A stretch of 32,219 bases of DNA. Origin: an uncultured beta proteobacterium. Lineage in GTDB: Bacteria; Pseudomonadota; Gammaproteobacteria; Burkholderiales; Casimicrobiaceae. The position numbers were made by a program, and so were the translations under genes. The DNA lies in the NCBI GenBank assembly GCA_903912485.1, contig CAIWHR010000404.1:1-32219 (forward strand). The letters run 5' to 3'. Below, one piece after another: positions 16,559-25,125 of the stretch (its first letter is position 1; every line of letters begins with the position of its first letter). The notes under the pieces were generated by a model. It was not told the DNA's origin and made no database searches. It saw only the letters and a list, made by a program, of their open reading frames with translations.

Positions 16559-17797
16559 TCAGCGCCTGGCGTCGCGGAGCAGCGTCGCGCGCGCCGCCAC
16601 GGCGGTGTCGGGGAAGTCGGCGAACACGGCGTCGACCCCCAACCGGAAGAACTGCAGGAGTTCCGCCTGGGGATCTCCCCGATAGTCGAGCGCCAGACGC
16701 CGCTGCTCATTGCGGAACGTGAACGGGTGCACGAAGAGGCCGGCCTTGTGCGCGTCGGCCACCAGCGTCGTCGCCGGCTGCGTCGAGGCGTCGCGCAGGT
16801 CGATCTTTCCGTCGCCGTTGACGTCGACCAGACGCCCTTTCCAGTCGATCCGACCCTTCAGCGGCACGATGTACGCCTTCCAGGGGCCGATGCCGTCGGC
16901 GTAGGTCCCGATTTCGGCCAGGCCCGCGGGGGTGACCATCGCGGAAAAAAGCCGCGAGTCGCCCGATTTGGCCCAGTCGTAGGGCCGGTCGAGGGGCATC
17001 GCGTAAGTGACCTCACCGGTCTTGAGGTCGATGTCGCTGCCGTCGACAAGCTGCACCATCCGGGCCTGCAGACCCTTGGCGCGCATCTCCTTGAGGCTGC
17101 CCGGCTCGAAGCTCTGCACGAAGACCGGCGCCGACCGGCTGTTCCAGCCCGCGGCGTCGAGTGCCGCGATCAGCCTGTCTTCGAGCGGAAGACCCAGGTC
17201 GCGATGGTAGCTGGGCTGCTTGGTCTCGGGATAGATCGCGATGCTGCGTCCCAGCTTCGCGCTCTGCGCCTTGGCCAGGTCGATGATCTCCTGCAGCGTG
17301 ACGACCCTGAACTTGCCGTTGTTCTGCTGCGGCCGCTCCGGATCGGTGACGGTCGCGCCCAGCGTCCTGATTTCCGCCAGCGTGAAGTCGTGGGCAAACC
17401 AGCCGGTCTGCTTCTCGCCATCGACCGGCCAGTCCACGCGCCTGCGGCTCGCGAATTCGGGCCGGCTCGCGACGTCGGTGCTGACGGCAAGATCGACGTC
17501 GTGGCGGGCGACCAGCACGCCGTCCCTGGTCGATATCAGGTCGAACTCGATCACGTCGGCGCCCTGGTCGATGGCCAGCTGAAAGGCCTCCAGGGTTTCC
17601 TCGGGCAGATAGCCCGATGCGCCCCGGTGCGCGACCACCAGCGGCGGCCTGCCGTCCTGCGTGGGCACCGAATCCCGGCCCGCGGCATTCGCCGAGACTG
17701 CGTTCATGGCCAGCACGGTCGCCGCACTCGCCGTCAACGCCAGCGTCACGCAGCGCAACGTCTTGCGAAAATCGCCGGGCTTGAACAACTCCACCAT
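16559..17797 (-). CDS. glpQ: Periplasmic glycerophosphodiester phosphodiesterase
   Basis: The 412-residue product has a signal peptide (core TLALTASAATVLAMNAVSA, cleavage near ANAA). A GDPD TIM barrel follows: VVAHRGASGYLPEETLEAF with His57 and Arg58, DVIEFDL with Glu84 and Asp86, and LVARHDVDL with His99, which supply the metal and catalytic residues. It hydrolyses glycerophosphodiesters to glycerol-3-phosphate and an alcohol. An EF-hand-like VDVNGDGKIDLRDAS loop lies in the C-terminal half and may bind Ca2+. ATG 17797 follows GGGAGG. The open frame upstream to 18418 is ignored because it lacks domain homology and overlaps the next gene. Confidence 0.9.
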   Translation of the reverse strand: MVELFKPGDFRKTLRCVTLALTASAATVLAMNAVSANAAGRDSVPTQDGRPPLVVAHRGASGYLPEETLEAFQLAIDQGADVIEFDLISTRDGVLVARHDVDLAVSTDVASRPEFASRRRVDWPVDGEKQTGWFAHDFTLAEIRTLGATVTDPERPQQNNGKFRVVTLQEIIDLAKAQSAKLGRSIAIYPETKQPSYHRDLGLPLEDRLIAALDAAGWNSRSAPVFVQSFEPGSLKEMRAKGLQARMVQLVDGSDIDLKTGEVTYAMPLDRPYDWAKSGDSRLFSAMVTPAGLAEIGTYADGIGPWKAYIVPLKGRIDWKGRLVDVNGDGKIDLRDASTQPATTLVADAHKAGLFVHPFTFRNEQRRLALDYRGDPQAELLQFFRLGVDAVFADFPDTAVAARATLLRDARR

Positions 17798-18117
17798 GCG
17801 CTGCCTCCCGAAATCGAAGCGGACATCTCGAAAGCACACACGCCTCGACATGCTGCGGCGTTGCGTGCCGGGCTTGAGCCAACGACCGCCGGATTCGGCG
17901 TCGACGACCCCCGTACTGGTATCGACATCGAGCTCCTTGAACCCGGGCTGTATTGTCGCCAGAAAGGCGATCCCTGCCATTAGGCGCTCGCTGTCGAACC
18001 CTGCGTTGCCCCAAGTCAACCAGACAGCTTTTTCCGCGACCGCCACGGGTCGGATGGCCAGGAGGTATAGTTTCGAACCTGCAGTCCCCGACTGAACGAT
18101 CGACGAGGGAGCAGGCT
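17798..18117. other. Divergent intergenic region
   Basis: This 320-bp stretch lies between the divergent glpQ-like gene and the small ORF before the PrpF-family gene. I see no coding homology on either strand. A possible extended -10 TATAGT for the plus strand lies at 18066-18071, with no good -35 box. No operator repeats or T-rich terminator were seen. Confidence 0.4.
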
Positions 18118-18204
18118 GTGAGCGCGACGGGCCGCCCCGAGCGCGAATTGGCCTTGCAGGCCCTCCCGGAGGGAAGGCGCGCAGCGCCAAGGGTGCACCA
18201 ATGA
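18118..18204 (+). CDS. Small coupled ORF (28 codons) upstream of the PrpF-family gene
   Basis: GTG 18118 is preceded six bases upstream by GAGGGAG, a very good Shine-Dalgarno. The 28-residue product reads Met-Ser-Ala-Thr-Gly-Arg-Pro-Glu, then an Arg/Ala/Leu-rich stretch. Its TGA overlaps the ATG of the downstream gene (ATGA), the usual layout for translational coupling. No homology is recognised. It could be a leader peptide controlling the downstream gene, a small protein, or a chance frame. The good SD and exact ATGA junction argue against chance, but only by inference. Confidence 0.45.
   Translation: MSATGRPERELALQALPEGRRAAPRVHQ
18151..18178 (+). promoter_or_regulatory. Hairpin within the small ORF, ahead of the PrpF-family start
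   Basis: GCCTT (18151-18155) pairs with AAGGC (18174-18178), and CCCTC (18161-18165) pairs with GAGGG (18169-18173), around a three-base loop with a five-base bulge. It lies 22 bases before the downstream ATG and just before its AAGGG ribosome-binding site (18189-18193). There is no T-tract, so a translational role is more likely than termination. This is inference from sequence alone. Confidence 0.35.
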
Positions 18205-19490
18205 GCTTCTTGCGGCATGACCGAAACGGGGAACAATTCCTGGTGCCCATCACGATCGTGCGTGGTGGCAGCAGCCGAGGATTCTTCTTCGAGGGCCGCA
18301 ACGTGCCGCCTCCGGGGAAGGGACTGGAGGAGTTCCTCCTGGCCGTGCGCGGAAGCCCCGATCCGATGGGCATGGACGGCCTCGGCGGGAACACGGTGCT
18401 GCAGTCGAAGGCAGCCATCGTCTCGCCTTCCTCGCGTTCGGGCGCGGACGTGGACTACACCTTCGTGCAGATGTTCCCCGATCAGCCCGCGGGACTGACC
18501 TACGGGATGAACTGCGGCAACATCGCCGCCGGCGTACCGGTGTTCGCGCTGATGAAGAACATGATCCCGAACGTCCCTGACGGCAGGGTAACCGTCCGCG
18601 CCTTCTCGGTGAACACGCAGAAGATGATGTCCATGACGCTCGACGTGCTCAACGGCGAAGCGCGCGTCGCCGGCGACACGGCGATCGGCGGGGTGCCGGG
18701 CACCGGCGCACGGATCCTGGTCGATTTCTCCGACCAGGCGGGAGGCTTCACGGGGAAGCTGTTTCCGACCGGCCGCCTCGTCGATGCCGTCGCGATGGAC
18801 GATGGCAGTTCGATCGACGTGACCATCGTCGACATGGTGAACGTGTGCGCGTTCTTCGACCCGGCGTCGTTCGGCATCGGCTGCACCGGGCTCGAACTCC
18901 CGAACCAGGACGGCGGCGTCGTCACGCCGCAGGGCATGGCGTCGCGGCTCGCGGAACTGCGGCTGAAGGTTGCGAAATTCATCGGCTGGAAGCAGTATTC
19001 GCTCGATTCGATTCGTCGCGCGGCGCTTCCCATCGCCGTTTCGGTGACTGCGCCCTGCGATTACACCGATCTCGACAAGGCGCGGGTTTGCGCTCGGGAC
19101 ATCGACCTGGCGGCGCGCTTCTATGCCGAGTCGATCATGCACACGGCGGCGCCCGGAAGCGGCGCAACCTGTCTGGGCGCAGCGGCCTCGATACCGGGCA
19201 CGATTCCGAACCGCGTGCTCGCCCCGGGCTCGCTCAAGGACGGCAAGGGCGGCCGGTTCAGCTTCGGCCACCCGAGCGGCCTGTTCGAGCTGACATGCGA
19301 ACCCGTGCCGGGGAAATCCCCGAACGAAACGACGTTTTCCTGCCTCGCGTTTCCCCGCACGGCGCGGATCATCTGCGACGGTACGGTCTACATCAGGAAC
19401 ATCCGACCGCCGCCCGGGACCGGCAGCAGCGGGCCCGACGCCATCGACGGGGCGTCGTTCTTCCTCCACGCCGACGGGGTCGGCGTCTAG
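18201..19490 (+). CDS. PrpF-family isomerase/tautomerase
   Basis: The 429-residue product matches the PrpF fold, two diaminopimelate-epimerase-like halves: IVRGGSSRGFFF near residue 20, MDGLGGNTVLQSKAAIV at about 58-74, and GMNCGNIAAGVPVFAL around 100-117 with the catalytic Cys. The second half has GCTGLELPNQDG and the LCKAASIPGTIPN-like GAAASIPGTIPNRV. Members include 2-methylaconitate isomerase (propionate pathway) and 4-oxalomesaconate tautomerase (gallate pathway). The substrate cannot be chosen: no methylcitrate-cycle or gallate genes adjoin. The start ATG 18201 has AAGGG seven bases upstream and is coupled to the small ORF. Its stop overlaps a convergent membrane-protein gene by four bases. 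Confidence 0.85.
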   Translation: MSFLRHDRNGEQFLVPITIVRGGSSRGFFFEGRNVPPPGKGLEEFLLAVRGSPDPMGMDGLGGNTVLQSKAAIVSPSSRSGADVDYTFVQMFPDQPAGLTYGMNCGNIAAGVPVFALMKNMIPNVPDGRVTVRAFSVNTQKMMSMTLDVLNGEARVAGDTAIGGVPGTGARILVDFSDQAGGFTGKLFPTGRLVDAVAMDDGSSIDVTIVDMVNVCAFFDPASFGIGCTGLELPNQDGGVVTPQGMASRLAELRLKVAKFIGWKQYSLDSIRRAALPIAVSVTAPCDYTDLDKARVCARDIDLAARFYAESIMHTAAPGSGATCLGAAASIPGTIPNRVLAPGSLKDGKGGRFSFGHPSGLFELTCEPVPGKSPNETTFSCLAFPRTARIICDGTVYIRNIRPPPGTGSSGPDAIDGASFFLHADGVGV

Positions 19491-19957
19491 ATCAGGAGCG
19501 CGGCGACCGCAAAGTAGGCCATCATTCCGGCGAAGAGCAGCGTGCCGACGGCGCTGCTCCACAGCCTGGCCGGTGAGCGCTTTTCATCGGTGAAGTACCG
19601 GTATCCGTGCAGCATCGCGGCCTGGAACAGGTACAGCGAATAGCCCAGAACCACGAGGGCCTGCGCTCGGATCCCCCACCTGGCGAAGACCGCCAGCAGC
19701 CCCATGAAGCCGAAGGCAAGGTTCGCGAAGCCGACCTCGAACATCCAGTCCGGCCTGGCCGTTTCCCATCCGAGCCTCTCGGCATCCGATCGCCAGAAGA
19801 TCACGTGGCGCACGAAGGCCAGCAGGCCCACGATCCCGACGGTCGTCGCGGTCACGATGGCAAGAGACGCCGTCGGGTCGCTGCCGAGGCGGTAGAACCC
19901 GAGGAATATTCCGACCGCACCCACTCCGATGCCGGCAATGCTGATCCACTTGGCCAT
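19487..19957 (-). CDS. Five-TM membrane protein (DUF6790-like)
   Basis: The 156-residue product has five predicted transmembrane segments at about 4-24, 31-55, 73-94, 99-120 and 132-156. WMFEVGFANLAFGFMGLLAV (71-90) and VVLGYSLYLFQAAMLHGYRY (102-121) look like the conserved part of DUF6790-type membrane proteins. That assignment is from memory of the pattern and is tentative. ATG 19957 has GAGAGAG upstream. It lies 65 bp downstream of the start-side end of the binding-protein gene (20023), on the same strand, so it could be cotranscribed with it. Confidence 0.65.
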   Translation of the reverse strand: MAKWISIAGIGVGAVGIFLGFYRLGSDPTASLAIVTATTVGIVGLLAFVRHVIFWRSDAERLGWETARPDWMFEVGFANLAFGFMGLLAVFARWGIRAQALVVLGYSLYLFQAAMLHGYRYFTDEKRSPARLWSSAVGTLLFAGMMAYFAVAALLI

Positions 19958-20022
19958 GCGATGCTCTCTCGCAGGCGCGGATTGACCGCAAGGAAGCCCG
20001 GAACCGTGCGGAGGTCGCCGCG

Positions 20023-20793
20023 CTATTTTTCGAGTTTCTTCTGGGCTGCGTCGAGCAGCGACTTGACCCTGCCCTCGGCGACTTCCTGTTTGAGGCTTGC
20101 AGCGAAGGCCGTCTTCAACTCGTTGCACTTCGACTTCTTGGAAAAGCCGACGTACATCCCGAAGGAGTCGATCTCCTTGGGCATGAATTCGACCTTCGAC
20201 CCGATGCCGAGCCGTTTCACTTCGAGCCTGCCGGGGTAGAGGCCGATGATCAGGTAGTCGGCGCTCTTGTTCAGCAGCGCCTCGAACGCCTTGTCGACCC
20301 CCTGCGCGCGCGCCACCGTGAGGTTCTTCGCCATGAAGCCGTCGAACGCGGTGCCGAAACTCTCGCCGACGTTGGTCACGCCCTTGCGCCCCTTGAGATC
20401 GTCCCATTGTGCGTAGGCGAACCCGTCGCCCTTGCGCGCGACAACCGACACCGGATCCATCATGAACGCCGGCTCGACGTAATCGAGCCATTTCGCGCGC
20501 TCGTCGTTCCTGTAGATGCCGAAGATCACGTCGGCGTCGCCGCGCGCGACGGCCGCCTGGGCCTTCTCCCACGAACCGTAGTCTTTCGAGGTGACCGTCT
20601 TCACGCCCAGTTTTCTGGCGATCCCGGCGACGAGTTCGGGTGCCGCGCCGTCGATCTTGCCGTCCGCCGCCCAGGCGACGGGCATGTAGGTCGTGTGGCC
20701 GGTGATCACCAGCGCCGTGCAGGCCGGCTGCGCGGCGGCAAGCGCCGGGAACGACAGGAGCGCCGCGAAAGCTGCCAGGAATTTCGTCTTCAT
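20023..20793 (-). CDS. Family-3 solute-binding protein (amino-acid type), orphan
   Basis: The 256-residue product has a signal peptide ending near ALAAAQ. The SBP_bac_3 fold follows: MPVAWAADGKIDGAAPELVAGIARKLG, ARGDADVIFGIYRNDERAKWLDYVEPAF and GRKGVTNVGESFG. Members capture polar amino acids in the periplasm for ABC import. No permease or ATPase gene adjoins, so it is an orphan component or a sensor. The ATG is preceded by GAGAGAATCTCC-type sequence with a moderate SD. The substrate is unknown. Confidence 0.85.
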   Translation of the reverse strand: MKTKFLAAFAALLSFPALAAAQPACTALVITGHTTYMPVAWAADGKIDGAAPELVAGIARKLGVKTVTSKDYGSWEKAQAAVARGDADVIFGIYRNDERAKWLDYVEPAFMMDPVSVVARKGDGFAYAQWDDLKGRKGVTNVGESFGTAFDGFMAKNLTVARAQGVDKAFEALLNKSADYLIIGLYPGRLEVKRLGIGSKVEFMPKEIDSFGMYVGFSKKSKCNELKTAFAASLKQEVAEGRVKSLLDAAQKKLEK

Positions 20794-20899
20794 CGTGGAG
20801 ATTCTCTCGCGAGGTCAGGTGGAGCGTCCGGATATGCAGCGTCCCAGTATAGCAACCGGCGCCGCCGGGTCGCGGATGCCGACCCCTCGGGCCGCTGCG

Positions 20900-21568
20900 C
20901 TAGCGGGGCTGCGCGTTGACCTCCGCTTCCCACTTCTGCAGCAGGCGGCGGCGTTCCGCAGCCGAGCCGTACCTGGCGAAATCGTAGTTGATCAGCTTCA
21001 CGTCCGAGAGCCTGGGCATCAGCGGCGACAGCGGCGTGGCCTTGTTCGAAGGGATCGGGTACGCCTTGTTTTCGGCACCCAGCGCCTGCGCCTCCGGCGT
21101 CAGCGCCCAGTCATAGAACTTCCTTGCGTTATCGAGATTTCTCGCCCCCTTGATCAGACTCATCGAGCCGATCTCATAGCCAGTGCCTTCGCAGGGCGCC
21201 ACCGAGACCACCGGGAATCCGGCGACTTTCTCCGCCACCGCGTCATGGATGAATGCGACCCCCACGGCGGTCTCGGCGCGTCCGACCGCCTTCACCGGGC
21301 CGGCTCCGGATTTCGTGTACTGGTTGACGTTGCCGTTCAGCGCCTTGAGATACTTGAATGCCTCGTCTTCGCCCATCAACTGCACGACCGTGGCGATCGC
21401 TACGTACGCGGTGCCGGATGAGTTTGGATTCGCGATCTGCACCTCGCCCTTGTATTCGGGCTTGATCAGATCGCGCCAGCACTTGGGCACGGACAGGTTT
21501 CTCCTGGCGAGCAGCTCCGGGTTGTAGCCGAATCCGAGCGGACCGGCGTAGACGCCGACCGTCTTGTA
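20900..21568 (-). pseudogene. N-terminally truncated Fe(III)-type ABC solute-binding protein (FbpA/AfuA-like)
   Basis: From about 21568 downwards the minus strand encodes roughly 220 residues of a binding protein: VGVYAGPLGFGYNPELLARR, CWRDLIKPEYKGEVQIANPNSSGTAY, GAGPVKAVGRAETAVGVAFIHDA, VAPCEGTGYEIGSMSLIKGA, and a C-terminus ending LQKWEAEVNAQPR. FbpA-like proteins are about 330-345 aa, so the signal peptide and first 110 or so residues are missing. The open frame further upstream is Arg/Pro/Ser-rich and unrelated. No start codon with an SD precedes the homologous part. It looks like the remnant of a deletion or rearrangement whose break lies near 21565-21585. Confidence 0.75.
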
Positions 21569-21689
21569 GCCAGTTCTAGTACGCCGGGCCGATCGCTCAA
21601 AGGAGGTCGGTGTCGGCGGCGAGATGGGCGCCGAATGGGGACGCGCGTTGCGGGCGTGCGCATTGGGATGCGGTAAGATTGGACCGCCC

Positions 21690-23453
21690 ATGTCGATCGT
21701 GCACCGCTTTCTTGCCCTCCTTGCGCTCGCTGCGTGCGCGGGGCACGGAGCCGGCATCGCCTCCGCGCAGCCCGCGCCGGCCGCGCTGCCTGAAGGGTCG
21801 TCCGGATGGGTCGACAAGGCGCCGGTCGCGACCCGCGACTTCATGGTCGCAGCGGCGAATCCGCTGGCGGTCGACGCCGGCTATTTCATCCTCGCGCAGG
21901 GCGGCTCGGCGGTCGACGCGGCGATTGCCGTGCAGCTCGTGCTGGGGCTGGTGGAGCCGCAGAGTTCGGGCCTCGGCGGCGGTGCGTTCATGCTGATCCA
22001 CGAGGCGAAGACCGCCCGCCTGACCGTGCTCGACGGGCGCGAGACGGCGCCTGCCGCGGCGCGGCCCGACCGCTTCCTCGGTGGCGACGGCAGGCCGCTG
22101 GGCTTTCGCGACGCGGTGATCGGCGGGCGTTCGGTCGGCGTGCCCGGTACCGTCGCGTTGCTGGCCGAAGCGCATCGGCGACACGGCCGGCTGACGTGGG
22201 CGGAACTCTTCGCTCCCGCGATCGCGCTCGCCGAGGGAGGCTTCGCCGTGTCGCCGCGCCTGCACCGTGCACTGGCCCGCGAAGGCGCGATGCTGCAGCC
22301 CCGGGCGCAGGCGTATTTCTTTACCGCCGACGGCGCTCCGCTCAGCGCCGGTGCGCGACTCGCCAATCCCGCCTACGGCGCCACGCTGCGCACGCTGGCG
22401 GCACACGGCCCGCAGCCGTTCTACCGCGGCGCGATCGCGCGCGACATCGTGACGACGGTGAGCACGGCTCCGGTGAACCGCGGCGACCTGACGCTCGCCG
22501 ATCTCGCGCGCTATCGCGTCGTGGTTCGCGCGCCCGTCTGCGGCGGCTACCGCGGCTATCGCGTCTGCGGTGTGCCGCCCCCTTCGTCCGGAGGCATCGC
22601 CGTGCTCGAGACGCTCGGCCTTCTCGAGCGGCGCGACTTCGCCGCGCTGCCGCCGGGCTCGGTCGCGGCCACGCACGTCTTCGCGGAGGCAGGGCGGCTT
22701 GCGTACGCCGATCGCGCGTTCGTCGCCGATCCATCCTTCGTCCCGGCACCGATGTGGCTGCTCGATCCGGATTACCTTGCGCGCCGCGCAGCTCAGATCG
22801 CGGACGACCGCAGCATCGGCGTGGCCCTGCCCGGCGTGCCGCCGGCGCAGCGCGGCGCGCGCAAGCTTGCGATCGACGAGGCGCCCGCGCTGGAACTGCC
22901 GGCGACGTCGCACATCTCGATCGTCGATCGCGACGGCAACGCCGTTTCGATGACGACCTCGATCGAGGACGGGTTCGGCAGCCGCCTGATGACCGCGTCC
23001 GGCTTCCTGCTCAACAACGAATTGACCGACTTCTCGCTGGCGCCCGTCGAGAGTGCCAGGCCGGCGGCCAACCGCGTCGAGGGCGGCAAGCGCCCGCGTT
23101 CGTCGATGGCCCCGACGATCGTGTACGACCCGCGCGGGCGCATGTTCATGGTCGTCGGTGCGCCGGGCGGTGCGGCGATCATCAACTACGTCACCAAGAC
23201 CATCGTCGGCGTCATCGACTGGAAACTCGACCCGCAGGCCGCGATCGCCCTGCCGAATGTCGGCAGCCGCAACGGGCCGACGGAGCTCGAGGCCGGCACG
23301 CCGGCGGTGGCGCTGGAGTCCGGGCTGCGTGCGCTCGGACACGCCGTGACAGTGATGGACCACCCGAGCGGCATCCAGGCGATCGTCCGGACCGAGGGCG
23401 GCTGGATCGGCGGCGCCGATCCGCGGCGCGAGGGCACGGTGCGGGGCGACTGA
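21690..23453 (+). CDS. ggt: Gamma-glutamyltransferase (glutathione hydrolase)
   Basis: The 587-residue proenzyme has a signal peptide; both a lipobox-like Leu-Ala-Ala-Cys (Cys16) and a type-I site near ASAQ are possible. Family marks are DAGYFILAQGGSAVDAAIA (62-80), GLGGGAF, DGRETAP (Arg117), SVGVPGTV, the autocleavage site with nucleophile Thr406 (TSHISIVDRDGNAVSMTTS), NNELTDFS, RPRSSMAPTIV and the GAPGGA loop. It autocleaves to two subunits and removes the gamma-glutamyl group from glutathione and related compounds in the periplasm. Start ATG 21690 has a weak SD; TAAGAT just upstream could be a -10. It heads a run of five same-strand genes and precedes the phytochelatin-synthase-like gene by 44 bp, which points to thiol-peptide breakdown. 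Confidence 0.93.
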   Translation: MSIVHRFLALLALAACAGHGAGIASAQPAPAALPEGSSGWVDKAPVATRDFMVAAANPLAVDAGYFILAQGGSAVDAAIAVQLVLGLVEPQSSGLGGGAFMLIHEAKTARLTVLDGRETAPAAARPDRFLGGDGRPLGFRDAVIGGRSVGVPGTVALLAEAHRRHGRLTWAELFAPAIALAEGGFAVSPRLHRALAREGAMLQPRAQAYFFTADGAPLSAGARLANPAYGATLRTLAAHGPQPFYRGAIARDIVTTVSTAPVNRGDLTLADLARYRVVVRAPVCGGYRGYRVCGVPPPSSGGIAVLETLGLLERRDFAALPPGSVAATHVFAEAGRLAYADRAFVADPSFVPAPMWLLDPDYLARRAAQIADDRSIGVALPGVPPAQRGARKLAIDEAPALELPATSHISIVDRDGNAVSMTTSIEDGFGSRLMTASGFLLNNELTDFSLAPVESARPAANRVEGGKRPRSSMAPTIVYDPRGRMFMVVGAPGGAAIINYVTKTIVGVIDWKLDPQAAIALPNVGSRNGPTELEAGTPAVALESGLRALGHAVTVMDHPSGIQAIVRTEGGWIGGADPRREGTVRGD

Positions 23454-23497
23454 GCCGCGCCGACGCATCGACCGCGCCGCAACCCGAGGAGAAACCG

Positions 23498-24238
23498 TTG
23501 TCCCGTTCAGCCGTGTCCGCATTCGTTCGAAAGATCTGCCTCGTCGTCGTCCTGTGCCTGGGTCAGCCGGGCGCTTCGCACGCGTACCAGGGGGAACTGC
23601 CGCCGCCGGCGAACCTGCCGACACTGACCAGCGAGGCGGGCCAGCAACGCCTGCTGGAAACGGCGTACAGGCGTGCCTACTGGCCCTTGAGCGCGCAGTT
23701 CGAGACGCAGAAGAGCCAGGCCTATTGCTCCGTCGCTTCCTCGGTCATCGTTCTCAATGCGCTGGGCGTCGACCGTCCGGCAACGTCGCTGTACCCGGAC
23801 TATCCCTATTTCACGCAGCAGGATTTCTTCGTCAGGGTCGACCCGCGCGTCGCCAGTCCGGCGGGCGTCGAGCGCGAGGGAATGACTCTGGAGCAGCTCG
23901 CGCAGGTGCTGAAGGGGTTCGGCGTCGATGTCGCCACCTTTCCCGCAGCCGCAATGACCCTCGAGCAGTTCCGGAACCTGCTGCAGGAATCGCTGCAACA
24001 GGCGTCGAGCTTCCTGCTGATGAACTACGATCGCAGGGTGATCGGCGAGATCGGCGGCGGGCACTGGTCTCCGCTGGCGGCCTATCACCCCGCGAGCGAC
24101 AGCGTCCTCATCCTCGATGTCGCGCGCTACAAATACCCGCCGGTCTGGGCGCCGCTCAAGGATCTGTGGGCGGCAGGAAAGTCTCCGGATTCGGTCAGCG
24201 GAACCTCACGCGGATTGCTGATCGTCCGGCGCCCTTGA
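23498..24238 (+). CDS. Phytochelatin synthase-like cysteine peptidase, exported
   Basis: The 246-residue product uses TTG 23498, preceded by GAGGAG six bases upstream. An export signal (core KICLVVVLCLG, cleavage near GASHA) is followed by the bacterial phytochelatin-synthase domain: WPLSAQFETQKSQAYCSVAS with Cys77, GGHWSPLAAYHP with His189 and VLILDVARYKYPPVW with Asp207, the Cys-His-Asp triad of the papain-like family. Bacterial members of this single-domain type mainly hydrolyse glutathione to gamma-glutamylcysteine and glycine. It lies between ggt and a binding-protein gene, so both enzymes would act on glutathione in the periplasm (inference). The triad is complete. Confidence 0.88.
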   Translation: MSRSAVSAFVRKICLVVVLCLGQPGASHAYQGELPPPANLPTLTSEAGQQRLLETAYRRAYWPLSAQFETQKSQAYCSVASSVIVLNALGVDRPATSLYPDYPYFTQQDFFVRVDPRVASPAGVEREGMTLEQLAQVLKGFGVDVATFPAAAMTLEQFRNLLQESLQQASSFLLMNYDRRVIGEIGGGHWSPLAAYHPASDSVLILDVARYKYPPVWAPLKDLWAAGKSPDSVSGTSRGLLIVRRP

Positions 24239-24273
24239 GCGCGCACCGCCCGGCAGTACCTATTCGAACCTCG

Positions 24274-25125
24274 ATGACCCGTCGCCATTCCATCACTCGC
24301 CGCGACTGCCTGATCGCACTGATGCTCCTTCCGTTGGCTGGCTCGGCGCAGTCCGCGCGGACTCCCGCCGACCCCGGGCAGCTGGTCGAATTGGCCCCCG
24401 AGATCCGACGCATCATGGAGCGCGGCGCGCTGATCGCAGGCATGCAGGGCTCGGACATCGCGCCGTATGCCTACCTCAAGGACGGCAGGTTCCAGGGCGT
24501 CGACGTCGAGTTGGCGCAGGGATTGGCCGATGAGTTGCAGGTCGAACTGCGGATCGATCGCAGCGCGACCAGCTACAACCAGGTGATCGACACGGTGGCG
24601 CGCGGCCAGGTCGACATCGGCGTGTCGGCGCTGTCGCGGACATTCCAGCGCGCGCGCCGCGTCAGCTTCTCGGAGCCCTACGTCACCCTGCGCCATGCCA
24701 TGGCGCTCAACCGCGCGAACCTCGCCGAGCTGACCAGGGACAAGGATGCGCGCGCGGTGATCAAGGTCTTTCCTGGCTCGGTCGGCGTCCTCGCCGACTC
24801 CTCTTACGTCGAGTTCGCGCACCGGAATTTTCCCGCCGCCAGGATCGTCGAGTTCCGGCTCTGGGCGGAGGCGGTCGAAGCCACCAGAAAAGGCACGGTG
24901 GACGCGCTCTACAACGACGAGTTCGAGATTCGGTACCTGATGAAATCCGACGCGGCCAATCCGCTGTTCTTCAGGACGGTCTTCTTCAGCGATCTGGTCG
25001 ACACGCTGGCGATGGCACTGCCCCACGGCAGCCGCCAGCTCCTGAGCTTCGCGAACCTCTACCTGTCGGGACGGCCCAGAGCTCCCACGGTCGAAATGCT
25101 GCTGCAACGGAGCCTCAAGCGATGA
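24274..25125 (+). CDS. Family-3 solute-binding protein (amino-acid type)
   Basis: The 283-residue product begins MTRRHSITRRDCLIALMLLP, a possible Tat or Sec signal, with the binding domain from about residue 50: LIAGMQGSDIAPYAYLKDGRFQGVDVELAQGLADEL, ARGQVDIGVSALSRTFQRARRVSFSEPYV and ALYNDEFEIRYL. This fold captures amino acids or similar small ligands. ATG 24274 lacks a clear SD. Its TGA overlaps the ATG of the DAACS gene by four bases (ATGA), so the two are coupled. The pairing of a binding protein with a secondary carrier, rather than ABC subunits, is unusual. Confidence 0.85.
   Translation: MTRRHSITRRDCLIALMLLPLAGSAQSARTPADPGQLVELAPEIRRIMERGALIAGMQGSDIAPYAYLKDGRFQGVDVELAQGLADELQVELRIDRSATSYNQVIDTVARGQVDIGVSALSRTFQRARRVSFSEPYVTLRHAMALNRANLAELTRDKDARAVIKVFPGSVGVLADSSYVEFAHRNFPAARIVEFRLWAEAVEATRKGTVDALYNDEFEIRYLMKSDAANPLFFRTVFFSDLVDTLAMALPHGSRQLLSFANLYLSGRPRAPTVEMLLQRSLKR

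Noticed and set aside
17798-18418. Extension of the glpQ-like frame upstream of ATG 17797
   Set aside because: Extra codons lack homology and overlap the PrpF-family gene; GGGAGG and a signal peptide fix the start at 17797.
17013-19562. 849-codon minus-strand open frame
   Set aside because: It shadows the glpQ-like gene in another frame and the PrpF-family gene in antisense; no domain homology.
21576-21579. CTAG followed by TAC at the truncation point of the binding-protein pseudogene, resembling the IS701 target and left end
   Set aside because: Only seven bases agree and no right-end sequence is near; chance match cannot be excluded.
21674-21689. TAAGAT as a -10 box for ggt
   Set aside because: The only candidate -35 (TTGCGG) is 20 bp away, too far for confidence.
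21597-23624. 675-codon minus-strand open frame over ggt
   Set aside because: It is antisense to a complete GGT with all catalytic motifs.
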